NCBI RefSeq assembly: GCF_900120165.1
Contig: NZ_LT635475.1
Span: forward strand, 1,674,001-1,738,000
Origin: Ezakiella massiliensis
GTDB taxonomy: Bacteria; Bacillota; Clostridia; Tissierellales; Peptoniphilaceae
DNA length: 64,000 nucleotides
Direction of reading: 5' to 3'
Positions 18,601-24,503 of the stretch are shown in pieces. The position numbers were made by a program, and so were the translations under genes. The number at the start of each line of letters is the position of its first letter. The first letter of the stretch is position 1. Under the pieces are notes generated by a model, which saw nothing but the letters and a program-made list of their open reading frames with translations, ran no database searches and was not told where the DNA came from.

Positions 18601-19949
18601 AAGGTCAACCTTATACAAACAAGGGCGGTTTTGGTGACAAGGGAGAATTCTTCTTTGGCGAAAAGACAATCACTGTTACAGACGGTCATAATGCCAATGT
18701 TAATAAGTACTTGCAACTATTAGATAAGGATGGAAATGTTATTAAAAAAGATGAAGCTGGCGAATGGTTTAAGGGCTCAGCAACATTGAAATTCGGTGAC
18801 AAGTTCAATTACAAGATTAAATACTATCTTGATAACAAGGGCTTGGTTGATACTGGATTCGTCCAAAAGGATAAAGAATGGAAACTGGAAGACTTGTTTG
18901 ATGGATACAAGGGATTGCGTCCTGTACTAAGAGATTTTGTCCAAGTACCAGATGGATTTACAGTTCTTTATAAGGTAAATGGAGAATATAAATCTGAAAT
19001 CACAAAAGATGAACTTGCAAAAGTTGAAGGGATTAAAATCAATCCACCTCAAGCAGGTTTCCCATACAATGAAGAAAAAGAATTCATTCTTCCAATGATG
19101 ATTCCTGAACTCGATGCTAAGATTGAAAACGGAAACGTTGTTTATGTTGGCAAAGATGGCGAAAAGAAAATCTTAGGTAAAGCTGACGAATTCTTTAACC
19201 TTAGTGACTTGACAAACAAAGATGCAAAAATGTACTTTGAAAATACAGCTGAAGGTTCAAATACAGTTACTGTCTATCTTGAAAAAGAAAGATTTATCAA
19301 ACTCTTCAAGGAATTCTATGAAGCTGACGGTAAAACAGAAATTAAGAAGGACAGACCACAAGTTAAATTTGATATTTGGCAAATTGCAACAGATGAAAAG
19401 GGCAATAAAACAAAAATCAAACTTGACAAAGAACTTACTTTGAACGAAGCTAATGATTTCGTTGATCAAGTGAACCATCTACCATTATTCAAGAGAATTG
19501 AAGAAATGGATGAAAAAGGAAATGTAAGTGTAAAGATTATTTCTTACACTTATGAAGTTCAAGAACAAGCTATCGAAGGTTACACTGGAAAGGTATTCAA
19601 ATTTGATAACAAGGATGAACTTGGCTTTGTTCTAAAGGCTGAAAACTATAAGAAGCCAGATGAACCAGACGAACCAGATGAACCTGAGGAACCAGAAGAA
19701 CCTGAGGAAGAAGAACCTAAGGAACCAGAAGAACCTGAGGAAGATGAACCTAAAGAACCAGAAGAACCTGAAGAAGATGAACCTGGTGAGCCAGACGAAC
19801 CTGAAACTCCAGACGAACCTGAAGACCAAGGTGGCGGAAGAAATACAATTCCAAAGACTGGTGTAAGAACTGATCTTGGATCAATTTTCTTTAGCGGTAT
19901 TTTGTTACTAGCACTTTTCTTTTTCAAAAGAAAATTTTTTAAAAACTAA
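12666..19949 (+). CDS. Giant LPXTG-type cell-wall-anchored surface protein
   Basis: 2427 residues. An AAAGGAGG site precedes the ATG, and a signal peptide (MNRKFKAAAWAVLLILFVLS, cleavage near VHA-Q) starts the protein. A low-complexity Glu/Pro/Thr/Gly segment (about residues 75-180) contains three 18-base repeats; helical, Lys-rich sequence follows to about 360. The long central part is Asp/Lys-rich, probably beta-structured, with recurring tyrosine/glycine motifs (KNGENFTKIGDF, GYTLIDKFGKIM). A Pro-Glu-Asp wall-spanning repeat precedes the sorting signal IPKTG (2395-2399), membrane helix and KRKFFKN tail. Function is likely adhesion or surface display, not recognised precisely. A class B sortase gene follows 12 bases on, suggesting dedicated anchoring. 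Confidence 0.9.
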   Translation: MNRKFKAAAWAVLLILFVLSGVIVHAQDETMSTNTPESILEETSKEEIIEEGDKDVEVLFDASKDLVNEAVQAGAANGENGEPGTEEPGTPEESGTEEPKTTGDESDSTGEGGEGTTGGESAGDETGTPDGTETPDGTETPDETEKPGDGEPADDDQSEADADKPKENPEPAKPQVDPNTDELNELQKQIAAAKEQKDDKKVAELQKQYNDKLLKNIEESGADKLDKDVINGITDPEKIKQYKDIQELYDKIQADKNDGKLNQADIERLNTLLGEFKPPRKLTDEEKKAQEDLNKDFEIPGIKGEDTKDKVFEKYQDAKEALEKALDPNENPVSKEKLERLKKAYKDAKDALDAAIEKGDIDPKYTDGTPEVRVYPLDGSTAGPELKNKDETYYIPDNTSAKLLIEVRKDDGGDFTFTIKPNKTDKNIPDAVLEDLVRTKDGKAIKLTKDEDGNYTFTTSNKFEIAQIQMNLPAFRAAFHEGFEITMQAGNEKAVTKKFLITKKGYDDADIGTIGKEGPKDPQEIDGGDTKDGIVDEDTKKVYDIFAMIKETDGYIDDVIVNSGNGESLPLSSVDITITLPKYSDKFAKYLYKSGLKYDLIDAEKGQYRLKLDTKVFGGNLIEEDGQLYRKDEDGNKTGEALTPADLKGFILEKAGKKVYVDEKGEKHDVTTEEYYEGGDYKVEKGVLYKKNGENFTKIGDFKDGKLKKDGTTYVFNNGKLISYTEERDLFEGNVSNKKNDKTNEFEADLDVTPTFNGDQVIIKTGDNKQAYGGTIINNGIFDKDGKYTGKTSTKTGYQGFKNIYVDEFGKKVDNPTDEEKANLTPVEKGVFNKDGYLISGLNYNEGYTLIDKFGKIMDGITVKKNGDNYTFAKEGKDSKTSGSDGITVETGQKFVGNDNYIVDQNGYEGFVGKYYYDGTKFVPVKDDKGIKGNKYYKDYKSSAMDHKKVDSYTKDGKKEILENKETYHGSTKPEDYVSVDGKTYVKKQAGSLVYYVGVGKNNQAEVLSVEEISKIVQILKGEDGKEYEKLTDETDIAEAVKNAKFQIKFPGFLAGKDVVYSIHADIAATYMAPNPKFDPKKEESENNKKFVETSIFKNQKADYKKPIEKYFTLKVKEGQPASFFKNPPKELLAKPDYNFFNIFYRDETHRDRDDYIKHLLEIEDDEDAKVDPKNKADMDILKKIQSELGRLYNGAKFALVEVEKDGKKEKELVILDKNGEEIKLDRSLLWEVGFNNPDGALFPENKDSEIIIEDRNMDNRLIYDEIIVNDTQDKWNTLKEEFESKKENKGKKFGNDQYFFLDQIKDIRFGVSPTYIDGRFVPLGKDFKLEAKDIIDELNKLTDGNNEVTITKDDVEYKITRDTANGQIRIKVMNAFYKKVDNDPTHKFESPVQKDYQGKINGVLEKVNKLDKNSTDDFINGIVESLHAKGTDCHDTITKMLKDEFVKIKTDAKKLQAFKTKLIAEVEKLKLGYFDEKKGEYKYDDMRFNAIRIGLKSGLRIGGPTDPVKTKKIGITSVIIPEVDIPYTDEFGKPLTNKDKYVQEEIGNIIKDHKFNDKEDNNFKFFDEQVNPIWNKDEDSFRKVMEEAYRRVNKMDENTFKTLVTVNDKEKYGQGKYTVIPGKELSFDDLANGDKALKDSKGQPLNPYYVGDKKDGKATTIEEKITDPELKKTDAYKKLINRPIDIAGYYMSKLGYNGAMYANKANYKLIGGKDQAPGIFGKDDDWHKKICYPGLGSCIEDAGSDSESDKTEGGNKYGSEGETGSEFELTYEPTPKTPDEEHPEVDKKSETDKVDVTEEPEKKVDFTIDVTVDKLKKDDKKLSEAVKEDSEKIDDANYNDKGYYIYRDGLIIDILPDIFEFTKETGISIEVDKDAMRANGANADLDFEGFKNDIKYFYTEDVKAYLAELRAKDEKKYNVLLKALGGDENKIKDGQRAILAWLPEFEGPHGAKNQFKMTLTNLLVNKEKYKESEKYKNQGQPYTNKGGFGDKGEFFFGEKTITVTDGHNANVNKYLQLLDKDGNVIKKDEAGEWFKGSATLKFGDKFNYKIKYYLDNKGLVDTGFVQKDKEWKLEDLFDGYKGLRPVLRDFVQVPDGFTVLYKVNGEYKSEITKDELAKVEGIKINPPQAGFPYNEEKEFILPMMIPELDAKIENGNVVYVGKDGEKKILGKADEFFNLSDLTNKDAKMYFENTAEGSNTVTVYLEKERFIKLFKEFYEADGKTEIKKDRPQVKFDIWQIATDEKGNKTKIKLDKELTLNEANDFVDQVNHLPLFKRIEEMDEKGNVSVKIISYTYEVQEQAIEGYTGKVFKFDNKDELGFVLKAENYKKPDEPDEPDEPEEPEEPEEEEPKEPEEPEEDEPKEPEEPEEDEPGEPDEPETPDEPEDQGGGRNTIPKTGVRTDLGSIFFSGILLLALFFFKRKFFKN
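13047..13100 (+). repeat. Three 18-base tandem repeats in the surface protein
   Basis: The unit ACACCTGATGGAACAGAA occurs three times in a row (the third with one change), encoding TPDGTE, TPDGTE, TPDETE. In-frame repeats of this kind can expand and contract by slippage. Confidence 0.85.
19657..19826 (+). repeat. Pro-Glu-Asp codon repeats (wall-spanning region)
   Basis: Imperfect repeats of GAACCAGAAGAACCTGAGG, encoding units such as EEPKEPEEPEED. Length-variable proline-rich segments like this span peptidoglycan in sortase-anchored proteins. Open frames seen in other phases here are by-products of the repeat. Confidence 0.85.
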
Positions 19950-19961
19950 TGAGAGGTTGTT

Positions 19962-20753
19962 ATGAAGAAGGGTAAGCTTTTATTAAATATTTTAATAATC
20001 GTAGTTGCAATATTTTTTGCCTACAAGCTTTATGACTTTCTTCATACCAAGGCCGATCAAAAGGAATCAATACAAATTTATTCTGATTTGAAGGATTTAA
20101 AACCTGTCAAAGAGGAGGCCGCCGTCAAGGTGGACGAGGATATTGAGGAGGAGGAAGACGATGATTATGAAATCGACTTTGGCCAACTCAAATCTGTCAA
20201 CGAGGATATAATTGCGTGGATATCTGACGGCGGCAGTATTGATTATCCGATTGTGCAGGGAAAAGATAATTATAAATATCTTTATACTGCTGCAACGGGT
20301 AAGAGAAATGTAGCGGGGGCAATATTTATGGATTATAGAAACATGAGTATTGCCGATCCGCTTGTACTTATTTACGGGCACGAGATGGATAACAAGACTA
20401 TGTTTGGGACTCTCCATGAATTTAAGAGAGAGCCTGAGCATTTGGATTTTACCTTTACAACAGAGGAGGGCGAGTTTGAGACCAAGGCTGTTGTAGCGGG
20501 TATTATCTCGGGCGAAACATATATTAATCCAAAGGATTATAATTCCTTTGAAAAAATGCAAAGATTTTATAAGCTGATCAAGGACAATGCGGTCTACGAT
20601 TCTGGCTATGAGCTAGAGGAGGACGATAAAATAATCGCCCTCATAACCTGCACCTACGAAAGGAAAAACGTAAGGTTGGTTGTTTTGACGGTTTATAATG
20701 ATAAGGACGAGGACGGTAAGTCCAAAGAAATCCAAGTCGAAGATGATATGTAG
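19962..20753 (+). CDS. srtB: Class B sortase
   Basis: Membrane transpeptidase joining surface proteins to the wall. Residues 7-26 are an N-terminal membrane anchor, then an acidic linker (EDIEEEEDDDYE). The catalytic domain follows class B order: NEDIIAWISDGGSIDYPIVQ, catalytic His140 (IYGHEM), Cys230 (ITCTYE) and Arg238 (NVRLVV). The class B helical insertion lies between them (TYINPKDYNSFEKMQRFYKL). The 12-base gap from the giant surface protein and their shared terminator mean one operon. SrtB of S. aureus uses NPQTN, whereas the partner here carries IPKTG, as in the TG-type signals known for some clostridial class B enzymes. Confidence 0.92.
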   Translation: MKKGKLLLNILIIVVAIFFAYKLYDFLHTKADQKESIQIYSDLKDLKPVKEEAAVKVDEDIEEEEDDDYEIDFGQLKSVNEDIIAWISDGGSIDYPIVQGKDNYKYLYTAATGKRNVAGAIFMDYRNMSIADPLVLIYGHEMDNKTMFGTLHEFKREPEHLDFTFTTEEGEFETKAVVAGIISGETYINPKDYNSFEKMQRFYKLIKDNAVYDSGYELEEDDKIIALITCTYERKNVRLVVLTVYNDKDEDGKSKEIQVEDDM

Positions 20754-20782
20754 AGAGAGGGGGAGAAAGCCCCTCTCTTTTT
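20754..20782 (+). terminator. Terminator of the surface protein-sortase operon
   Basis: Arms AGAGAGGGG and CCCCTCTCT with a seven-base loop, followed by a T-run. Confidence 0.85.
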
Positions 20783-20795
20783 ATATTTAGGATAT

Positions 20796-20900
20796 TTAGG
20801 GTGTAAATTGCGACATTCTTGTGAAAATAATTTTCCTCTCCTTGATGTACATTTGAGTACACCTGCGTCGCTGAAAATTATATTTCACTTCGAATCTCAT
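20796..20900 (-). other. Possible micro-ORF with strong ribosome binding site (34 codons)
   Basis: On the minus strand AGGAGG stands exactly eight bases before an ATG that opens 34 codons beginning MRFEVKYNFQRRR and ending MSQFTP. The same ribosome binding site, spacing and first six codons recur at 28754. The downstream parts differ, so either the start region alone is conserved or the frame is incidental. Translation is unproven. Confidence 0.3.
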
Positions 20901-20955
20901 CAATTTATCCTCCTAAATATTTTTTGTTGGGGTTAAAATTGCGAATTTTTGTGGA

Positions 20956-21132
20956 TAAAAATTTCGCGGAGCGGGTAGCGTCCGATTGCAGCCACGCCCA
21001 AGAATCGAACGCGAAAGCGTGAAGATGATTGGCAAGCGTTGACTCACGCAACCTATTATTCAATCGTTGGACCGAAGGGAAAAACGATTGAGTATAATAG
21101 TCTGAGGAGAATTTCGGATAAAAATTTTTATT
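20956..21132 (+). repeat. REP-like unit split by a ~123-base insertion
   Basis: The left half (ATAAAAATTTCGCGGAGCGG, then GTAGCGTCCGATT) and right half (TTTCGGATAAAAATTTTTAT) match the intact unit at 28821-28878 but are separated in the loop by about 123 bases (20988-21110). The inserted stretch has its own inverted repeat, CAATCGTT/AACGATTG flanked by TATTAT/ATAATA. It is either a nested insertion or the ancestral long form. Confidence 0.6.
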
Positions 21133-21206
21133 TACCTTTTAATTACATCAATTTATCCTCCTAAATATTATTTATATTGGGTGTAAATTTTGGCGAGACT
21201 TTTGGA

Positions 21207-21312
21207 CTTTTGGGGCGCGACTTTTCGGGCTACATTCTCCTCAGATTGTTGCATCCAATTAGGAAAAATTCTTTTGGGCGGGACTTTTCGGGCTACATAA
21301 AGTAGCCCCTAC
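21207..21312 (-). repeat. Pair of reverse-oriented REP-like direct repeats
   Basis: CTTTTGGGGCGCGACTTTTC then GGGCTACAT (21207-21235) is repeated as CTTTTGGGCGGGACTTTTC then GGGCTACAT (21271-21298). CTAC is the reverse complement of GTAG, so these face the minus strand. The second continues into GTAGCCCCTAC, forming a GGGCTAC/GTAGCCC hairpin. The arrangement resembles paired REPs (BIME-like). Confidence 0.6.
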
Positions 21313-21434
21313 AAACGTTCTGAAAAATCGTGATTGTAATATATGTATTGAGCCATAAAATATTTTCAGAATATAAATTTTTACAAACAATATATTTAAT
21401 ACCATAGGAAACATCCAAAAATCGCTTTGCGGCG

Positions 21435-21500
21435 GTAGGGTCCATCTTTATGTGGACCGAAAAACATCGAAATTCCCTTGTGGGATTGAGATGTTTTTAT
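21435..21500 (+). repeat. REP-like GTAG hairpin plus adjoining hairpin
   Basis: GTAG at 21435 is followed by GGTCCA, loop TCTTTATG and TGGACC, then GAAAAA. It matches the layout of the other units (GTAG, stem, TTTAT loop, ACC-AAAA). A second hairpin with arms AACATC...TCCC and GGGA...GATGTT adjoins, with a T-run after it. Confidence 0.6.
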
Positions 21501-21574
21501 TTATATAGATACGAAATTATTTTAAAATGAATACCATTGGTATCAATAATATAATAAAGAAATTATTCCACACA

Positions 21575-21605
21575 AAAGAGGCAGCACATAATGTACTGCC
21601 TCTTT
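21575..21605 (-). terminator. Terminator of thyX
   Basis: Arms AAAGAGGCAGCAC and GTACTGCCTCTTT (nearly perfect), beyond the thyX stop on the minus strand. Confidence 0.75.
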
Positions 21606-21627
21606 CTTTTTTCTTTTCTTTTCTATT

Positions 21628-22332
21628 TTATTTGTCCATGTCCAAGAAGGCTTGGATGCCGAGGGGGAATTTTTCCATGGCAAGTTCTTTGACCGCCTCC
21701 GCGTAGAGTCTGATTTCGTATTGGCTGTGGGAGTCTGTGCGTTGCTTGATAAAATGTGCAACTGATTGGAGACTTGCTGTCCAATACCAGGATACGTACA
21801 TGCCATAGGCTGGCAAAAATAGTCTGGCTTCTTCAGCGCAGATGCCGCGTTCCATGGCTTCTTCATAGAGGTCAACGCCTTCTTTGATATATTTGTTTAA
21901 TTTTTCTGTGAATTCTGCTCCGAGTTCATCATCGACTGGTCCAAGTGATCCTTGTTTGTTGTTGTCTGGCTTGCCCCTCCATTCGTTCTTGGTTGGTACA
22001 TAGAAGGTTGGCTCCATGGTTACATAGCGTCTGGAGGATTCGTTCCAAGCGTTCATGGTGTCGCCGATGCCTTCCAAATGTGAACTGCCGATAATATATT
22101 TCCACCATTGACGGGCCACCATTAGTGGAGCGTAGACTTCAAATTGCAACATGGCGTGTCTAAATGGTGATGTGTGGTCGTGCTTTGCCAAGTAGGCAAT
22201 CAGTCTTTCGTCTTTTTCGTCTAGTTCTTTGCTTTCTTTGGCGAAGCTGGCTCTGGCTGCGTTTACAACTGTTAGGTCGGAGCCCATTGTGTCAACTAAT
22301 CGGACATAGCCTTTATCTAAAACATTAATCAT
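21628..22332 (-). CDS. thyX: FAD-dependent thymidylate synthase ThyX, variant motif
   Basis: Makes dTMP from dUMP using FAD and methylene-tetrahydrofolate, replacing ThyA. The 234-residue protein has the family start (DTMGSDLTVVNAARASFAK), HTSPFRHAMLQFEVYAP and VARQWW, and the end NESSRRYV. The usual ThyX signature RHRxxSxNExSxRY is altered: after VARQWW comes KYI instead of RHR, and about 12 extra residues (around GSSHLEGIGDT) precede NESSRRY. ATG at 22332 has GGAGG five bases upstream; an in-frame TTG at 22344 is less likely. Activity seems likely since the flanking motifs are intact, but this is inference. Confidence 0.85.
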   Translation of the reverse strand: MINVLDKGYVRLVDTMGSDLTVVNAARASFAKESKELDEKDERLIAYLAKHDHTSPFRHAMLQFEVYAPLMVARQWWKYIIGSSHLEGIGDTMNAWNESSRRYVTMEPTFYVPTKNEWRGKPDNNKQGSLGPVDDELGAEFTEKLNKYIKEGVDLYEEAMERGICAEEARLFLPAYGMYVSWYWTASLQSVAHFIKQRTDSHSQYEIRLYAEAVKELAMEKFPLGIQAFLDMDK

Positions 22333-22370
22333 ATTAACCTCCAAGTCTTTTATTTTCTACTTTAATTGTA

Positions 22371-22433
22371 TTATATATATATTTAAAAATCAAGGCAGAA
22401 ATTTTTTAAAAAACTTGGTCTCTTGCTAGATTT
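22371..22433. repeat. Direct repeat, left copy flanking the Abi_2 cassette
   Basis: About 62 bases nearly identical to 23461-23523. Shared cores are TTTAAAAATCAAGGCAGAA and AAAAACTTGGTCTCTTGCT, with about three differences and a two-base TA indel. It lies in the thyX upstream region. Confidence 0.85.
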
Positions 22434-22494
22434 ACAAAGTTATTAAAACTACTAAAAAAAGCATATCTATTTGATATGCTCAAAAGAATTAAGA

Positions 22495-23355
22495 CTATAA
22501 GATTAACTCTTCCCAGTTTTCAATAAAACCTAGGTGTTTCAATTCTATACAAGGGTATTTTTTTATGATTTCTATTAGTTTATTACAAAATTTTATATAG
22601 TGATTTTCTTCAGAAATTATTTTCAAATTAAGAATGCTGGCAAAGAGGGTATTATTTGATACCCCAAGCTTTAGATATTCTTTATACAGTTTTGGTGTTT
22701 TGGTAAATTTTGCACCATATAACCTACCATAGTGAGCACATATATTTCTAACATATGATAGGTTTTCAATCCAAGATTCTAAATAAGTATAATCTACTTC
22801 AAATATTTTTGAAATTTCCTTTTTATCCTCATTTTTCATGTTTTTATACATTTTTGATATAGTTCCAAAATTTGCGACTTCTAGAGCAGCGTAAAGAGGG
22901 ATTTCTCCACCTTCGTAATTATTTTGAAAGTTTCTGATAAATGGAGATTTTCTATTTCTATTTATTTCTCTGTATAAATCGCTTAATGTTTTTTGTTGAT
23001 AATCTTTGTTGTTAAAATTATTAATATCTTTATAGCCAAAATTTCCATATTTTAAAGAAAAATGATTTGTAATTGCCGCTCTTAAGTATACCTCTACATG
23101 TTCTATTAATGGAAATAGGATATGACGAAGCTCCATATCAAATAAGTATAAATCAACAATATTGTCAAAAGAAGTACCATTTATATATCTACCATTTTCT
23201 TTTAAGGTTATACTATAAGCTTTGATAAGTCTATAGTATGAAACTCTTTCAAGTATACTTTTAGCATAGCTCTCATCTTCGATTATTAAGTTAATAGATT
23301 TTAAATTGTTAATTTGTTGATTCAAGTCTAAGGCTGGTTGGTAAGATTTTTTCAT
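22495..23355 (-). CDS. Abi_2 (AbiD/AbiF-like) abortive-infection protein
   Basis: 286-residue phage-defence protein of the Abi_2 family. The N-terminal ILERVSYYRLIKAYS, YLFDMELRHILFPLIEHVEV and the late YVRNICAHYGRLYG are characteristic. The last carries an RN...H pair like the HEPN ribonuclease active site, so RNA cleavage on infection is the likely action (family inference). Its DNA is visibly more AT-rich than neighbouring genes. It has its own promoter and leader, and the whole unit is bounded by near-identical ~62-base direct repeats, indicating recent acquisition. AGGAG lies five bases before the ATG. No partner gene is seen, so it is probably a single-gene system. Confidence 0.88.
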   Translation of the reverse strand: MKKSYQPALDLNQQINNLKSINLIIEDESYAKSILERVSYYRLIKAYSITLKENGRYINGTSFDNIVDLYLFDMELRHILFPLIEHVEVYLRAAITNHFSLKYGNFGYKDINNFNNKDYQQKTLSDLYREINRNRKSPFIRNFQNNYEGGEIPLYAALEVANFGTISKMYKNMKNEDKKEISKIFEVDYTYLESWIENLSYVRNICAHYGRLYGAKFTKTPKLYKEYLKLGVSNNTLFASILNLKIISEENHYIKFCNKLIEIIKKYPCIELKHLGFIENWEELIL

Positions 23356-23376
23356 ATTTGCTCCTTATAATCAAAA

Positions 23377-23416
23377 GACTCGACTTGGTCCGCATTGTGA
23401 AGAGGCGCGTCGAGTA
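23377..23416 (-). other. Leader hairpin of the Abi_2 mRNA
   Basis: ACTCGAC (23378-23384) and GTCGAGT (23409-23415) pair in the transcript between promoter and ribosome binding site. On the minus strand the hairpin is followed by CTTTTGATTAT, like a weak attenuator. Confidence 0.5.
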
Positions 23417-23427
23417 CTGTTACTATT

Positions 23428-23456
23428 ATAATACACCATATCTTATAGAATGTCAA
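23428..23456 (-). promoter_or_regulatory. Promoter of the Abi_2 gene
   Basis: On the minus strand, TTGACA (23456-23451) and TATTAT (23433-23428) with 17 bases between. It lies just inside the right direct repeat, so the acquired unit carries its own promoter. Confidence 0.75.
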
Positions 23457-23460
23457 ACAA

Positions 23461-23523
23461 ATTATATATATTTAAAAATCAAGGCAGAATTTTTTTGAAA
23501 AACTTGGTCTCTTGCTAGATTTT
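23461..23523. repeat. Direct repeat, right copy flanking the Abi_2 cassette
   Basis: Second copy of the ~62-base repeat at 22371-22433. Its ATCAAGGC is mirrored by GCCTTGAT at 23529-23536, giving a long inverted repeat that the left copy lacks. Confidence 0.85.
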
Positions 23524-23560
23524 TTTTGGCCTTGATGTTATACTTATTATAGGGATAATT

Positions 23561-23842
23561 ATGAAGGTTCTTGCAAGCGAAATTATTATTAGGCTTACGG
23601 ATGTTCATTCTTTGAAAGAGAAGAGGAGTATTCGCGAGTCTCTTATAAGGAAGGTTCAAAACAAATTTAAGATTTCAATTGCCGAGTGCGATAGTCAGGA
23701 TGATTTGGATTTTTTGACTATTGGTTTTGCGGCTGTGTCGAATTCGAACACGCATTTGAATTCTGTAAATGAAAAGGTTATCCATTTTATTGAGACTTAT
23801 TATGGTCTTGATATTGTATCAAAGGAGACTTATTGGTTATGA
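23561..23842 (+). CDS. DUF503 (YlxP-like) protein
   Basis: 93 residues, the usual size of the YlxP/DUF503 family. Recognised by the start (V..SEIIIRLTDVHSLKEKRSI) and by the repeated RKVQNKFKISIAECDSQD and FLTIGFAAVSN segments. In many Bacillota this gene sits in the nusA-infB-rbfA operon; here it is next to nth instead. A weak GGGA precedes the ATG. The gene overlaps the next one by four bases. The biochemical role is unknown. Confidence 0.88.
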   Translation: MKVLASEIIIRLTDVHSLKEKRSIRESLIRKVQNKFKISIAECDSQDDLDFLTIGFAAVSNSNTHLNSVNEKVIHFIETYYGLDIVSKETYWL

Positions 23843-24495
23843 GGAGAAAATTAAAAAAGGCTGAGATCCAAGAGGTCACAGATATTTTGATGGACTTCCA
23901 CGCTGACGCCGAGTGCGAGCTGGTCCATGAGTCGCCATTTGAACTTTTGATTGCGACGATTTTGTCGGCCCAGTGCACGGATGTCCGGGTGAATATGATT
24001 ACCCAGGAGCTTTTTAAGGAGGCGAACACGCCTCAGGCTATTATCGACATGGGCATGGACAAGCTCAAAGATTATATCAAGACGGCAGGATTTTTTAATT
24101 CAAAATCCAAAAATATTATGGAGACCTGTCATATTTTGGTCGACGAATATGATTCTCGGGTGCCTGATACCATGGAAGAGCTAACCAAGCTGCCGGGTGT
24201 TGGGAGGAAGACGGCCAATGTTGTTTTGTCAAACTGTTTTGGTCTGCCGGCCATTGCAGTGGATACGCACGTCTTTCGCGTTTCAAATCGGATTGGTCTG
24301 GTCCATGAGAAGGATGTGGAAAAGACTGAAGAGGCTCTGATGAAAGCTCTGCCAAAAGAAATTTGGACCAAGATGCACCATGTTTTAATTTTTCATGGTC
24401 GTTATATTTGCAAGGCCAGAAAGCCCATGTGTCACGAGTGCCCCATTAGTCACTTGTGCCTTTATAATCAGAATAATATTAACAAAAGGAAGTAG
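23839..24495 (+). CDS. nth: Endonuclease III
   Basis: Base-excision repair glycosylase/AP lyase for oxidised pyrimidines. Helix-hairpin-helix LPGVGRKTANVVLS carries the catalytic Lys, and AVDTHVFRVSNRIGL carries the catalytic Asp. The C-terminal C-x6-C-x2-C-x5-C array (CKARKPMCHECPISHLC) binds a 4Fe-4S cluster. ATG at 23839 overlaps the DUF503 stop (ATGA). A TTG two codons earlier sits five bases from AAGGAG and is a possible alternative start. Length about 218, normal. Confidence 0.95.
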   Translation: MRRKLKKAEIQEVTDILMDFHADAECELVHESPFELLIATILSAQCTDVRVNMITQELFKEANTPQAIIDMGMDKLKDYIKTAGFFNSKSKNIMETCHILVDEYDSRVPDTMEELTKLPGVGRKTANVVLSNCFGLPAIAVDTHVFRVSNRIGLVHEKDVEKTEEALMKALPKEIWTKMHHVLIFHGRYICKARKPMCHECPISHLCLYNQNNINKRK

Positions 24496-24503
24496 GAGGA
24501 AGT

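Larger units (their letters stand above)
20783..21540. repeat. Repeat island 1 (mosaic of intergenic repeat modules)
   Basis: About 760 bases with no ordinary gene. It contains modules found again at 28.56-29.11 kb: ATATTTAGG-ATATTTAGGGT, GGTTAAAATTGCGAATTTTTG, TTCACTTCGAATCTCATC and ATTTATCCTCCTAAATATT. It also holds REP-like hairpins in both orientations. Further inverted repeats are TCTGAGGAGAAT (21101-21112) with ATTCTCCTCAGA (21234-21245), and a TTCTGAAAA/TTTTCAGAA pair (about 21318-21372). Confidence 0.7.

Noticed and set aside
19660..19866. Repetitive plus-strand frame and its minus-strand counterparts over the proline-rich repeat
   Set aside because: By-product of the GAA-CCA repeat of the surface protein; low complexity and no start signals.
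20641..20862. 73-codon minus-strand frame overlapping the end of the sortase gene
   Set aside because: No ribosome binding site at its start, antisense to the sortase, and it crosses the terminator hairpin.
20783..21540. CRISPR array
   Set aside because: Repeats are dispersed, differ in orientation and have no regular spacer length; no cas genes are in the window.
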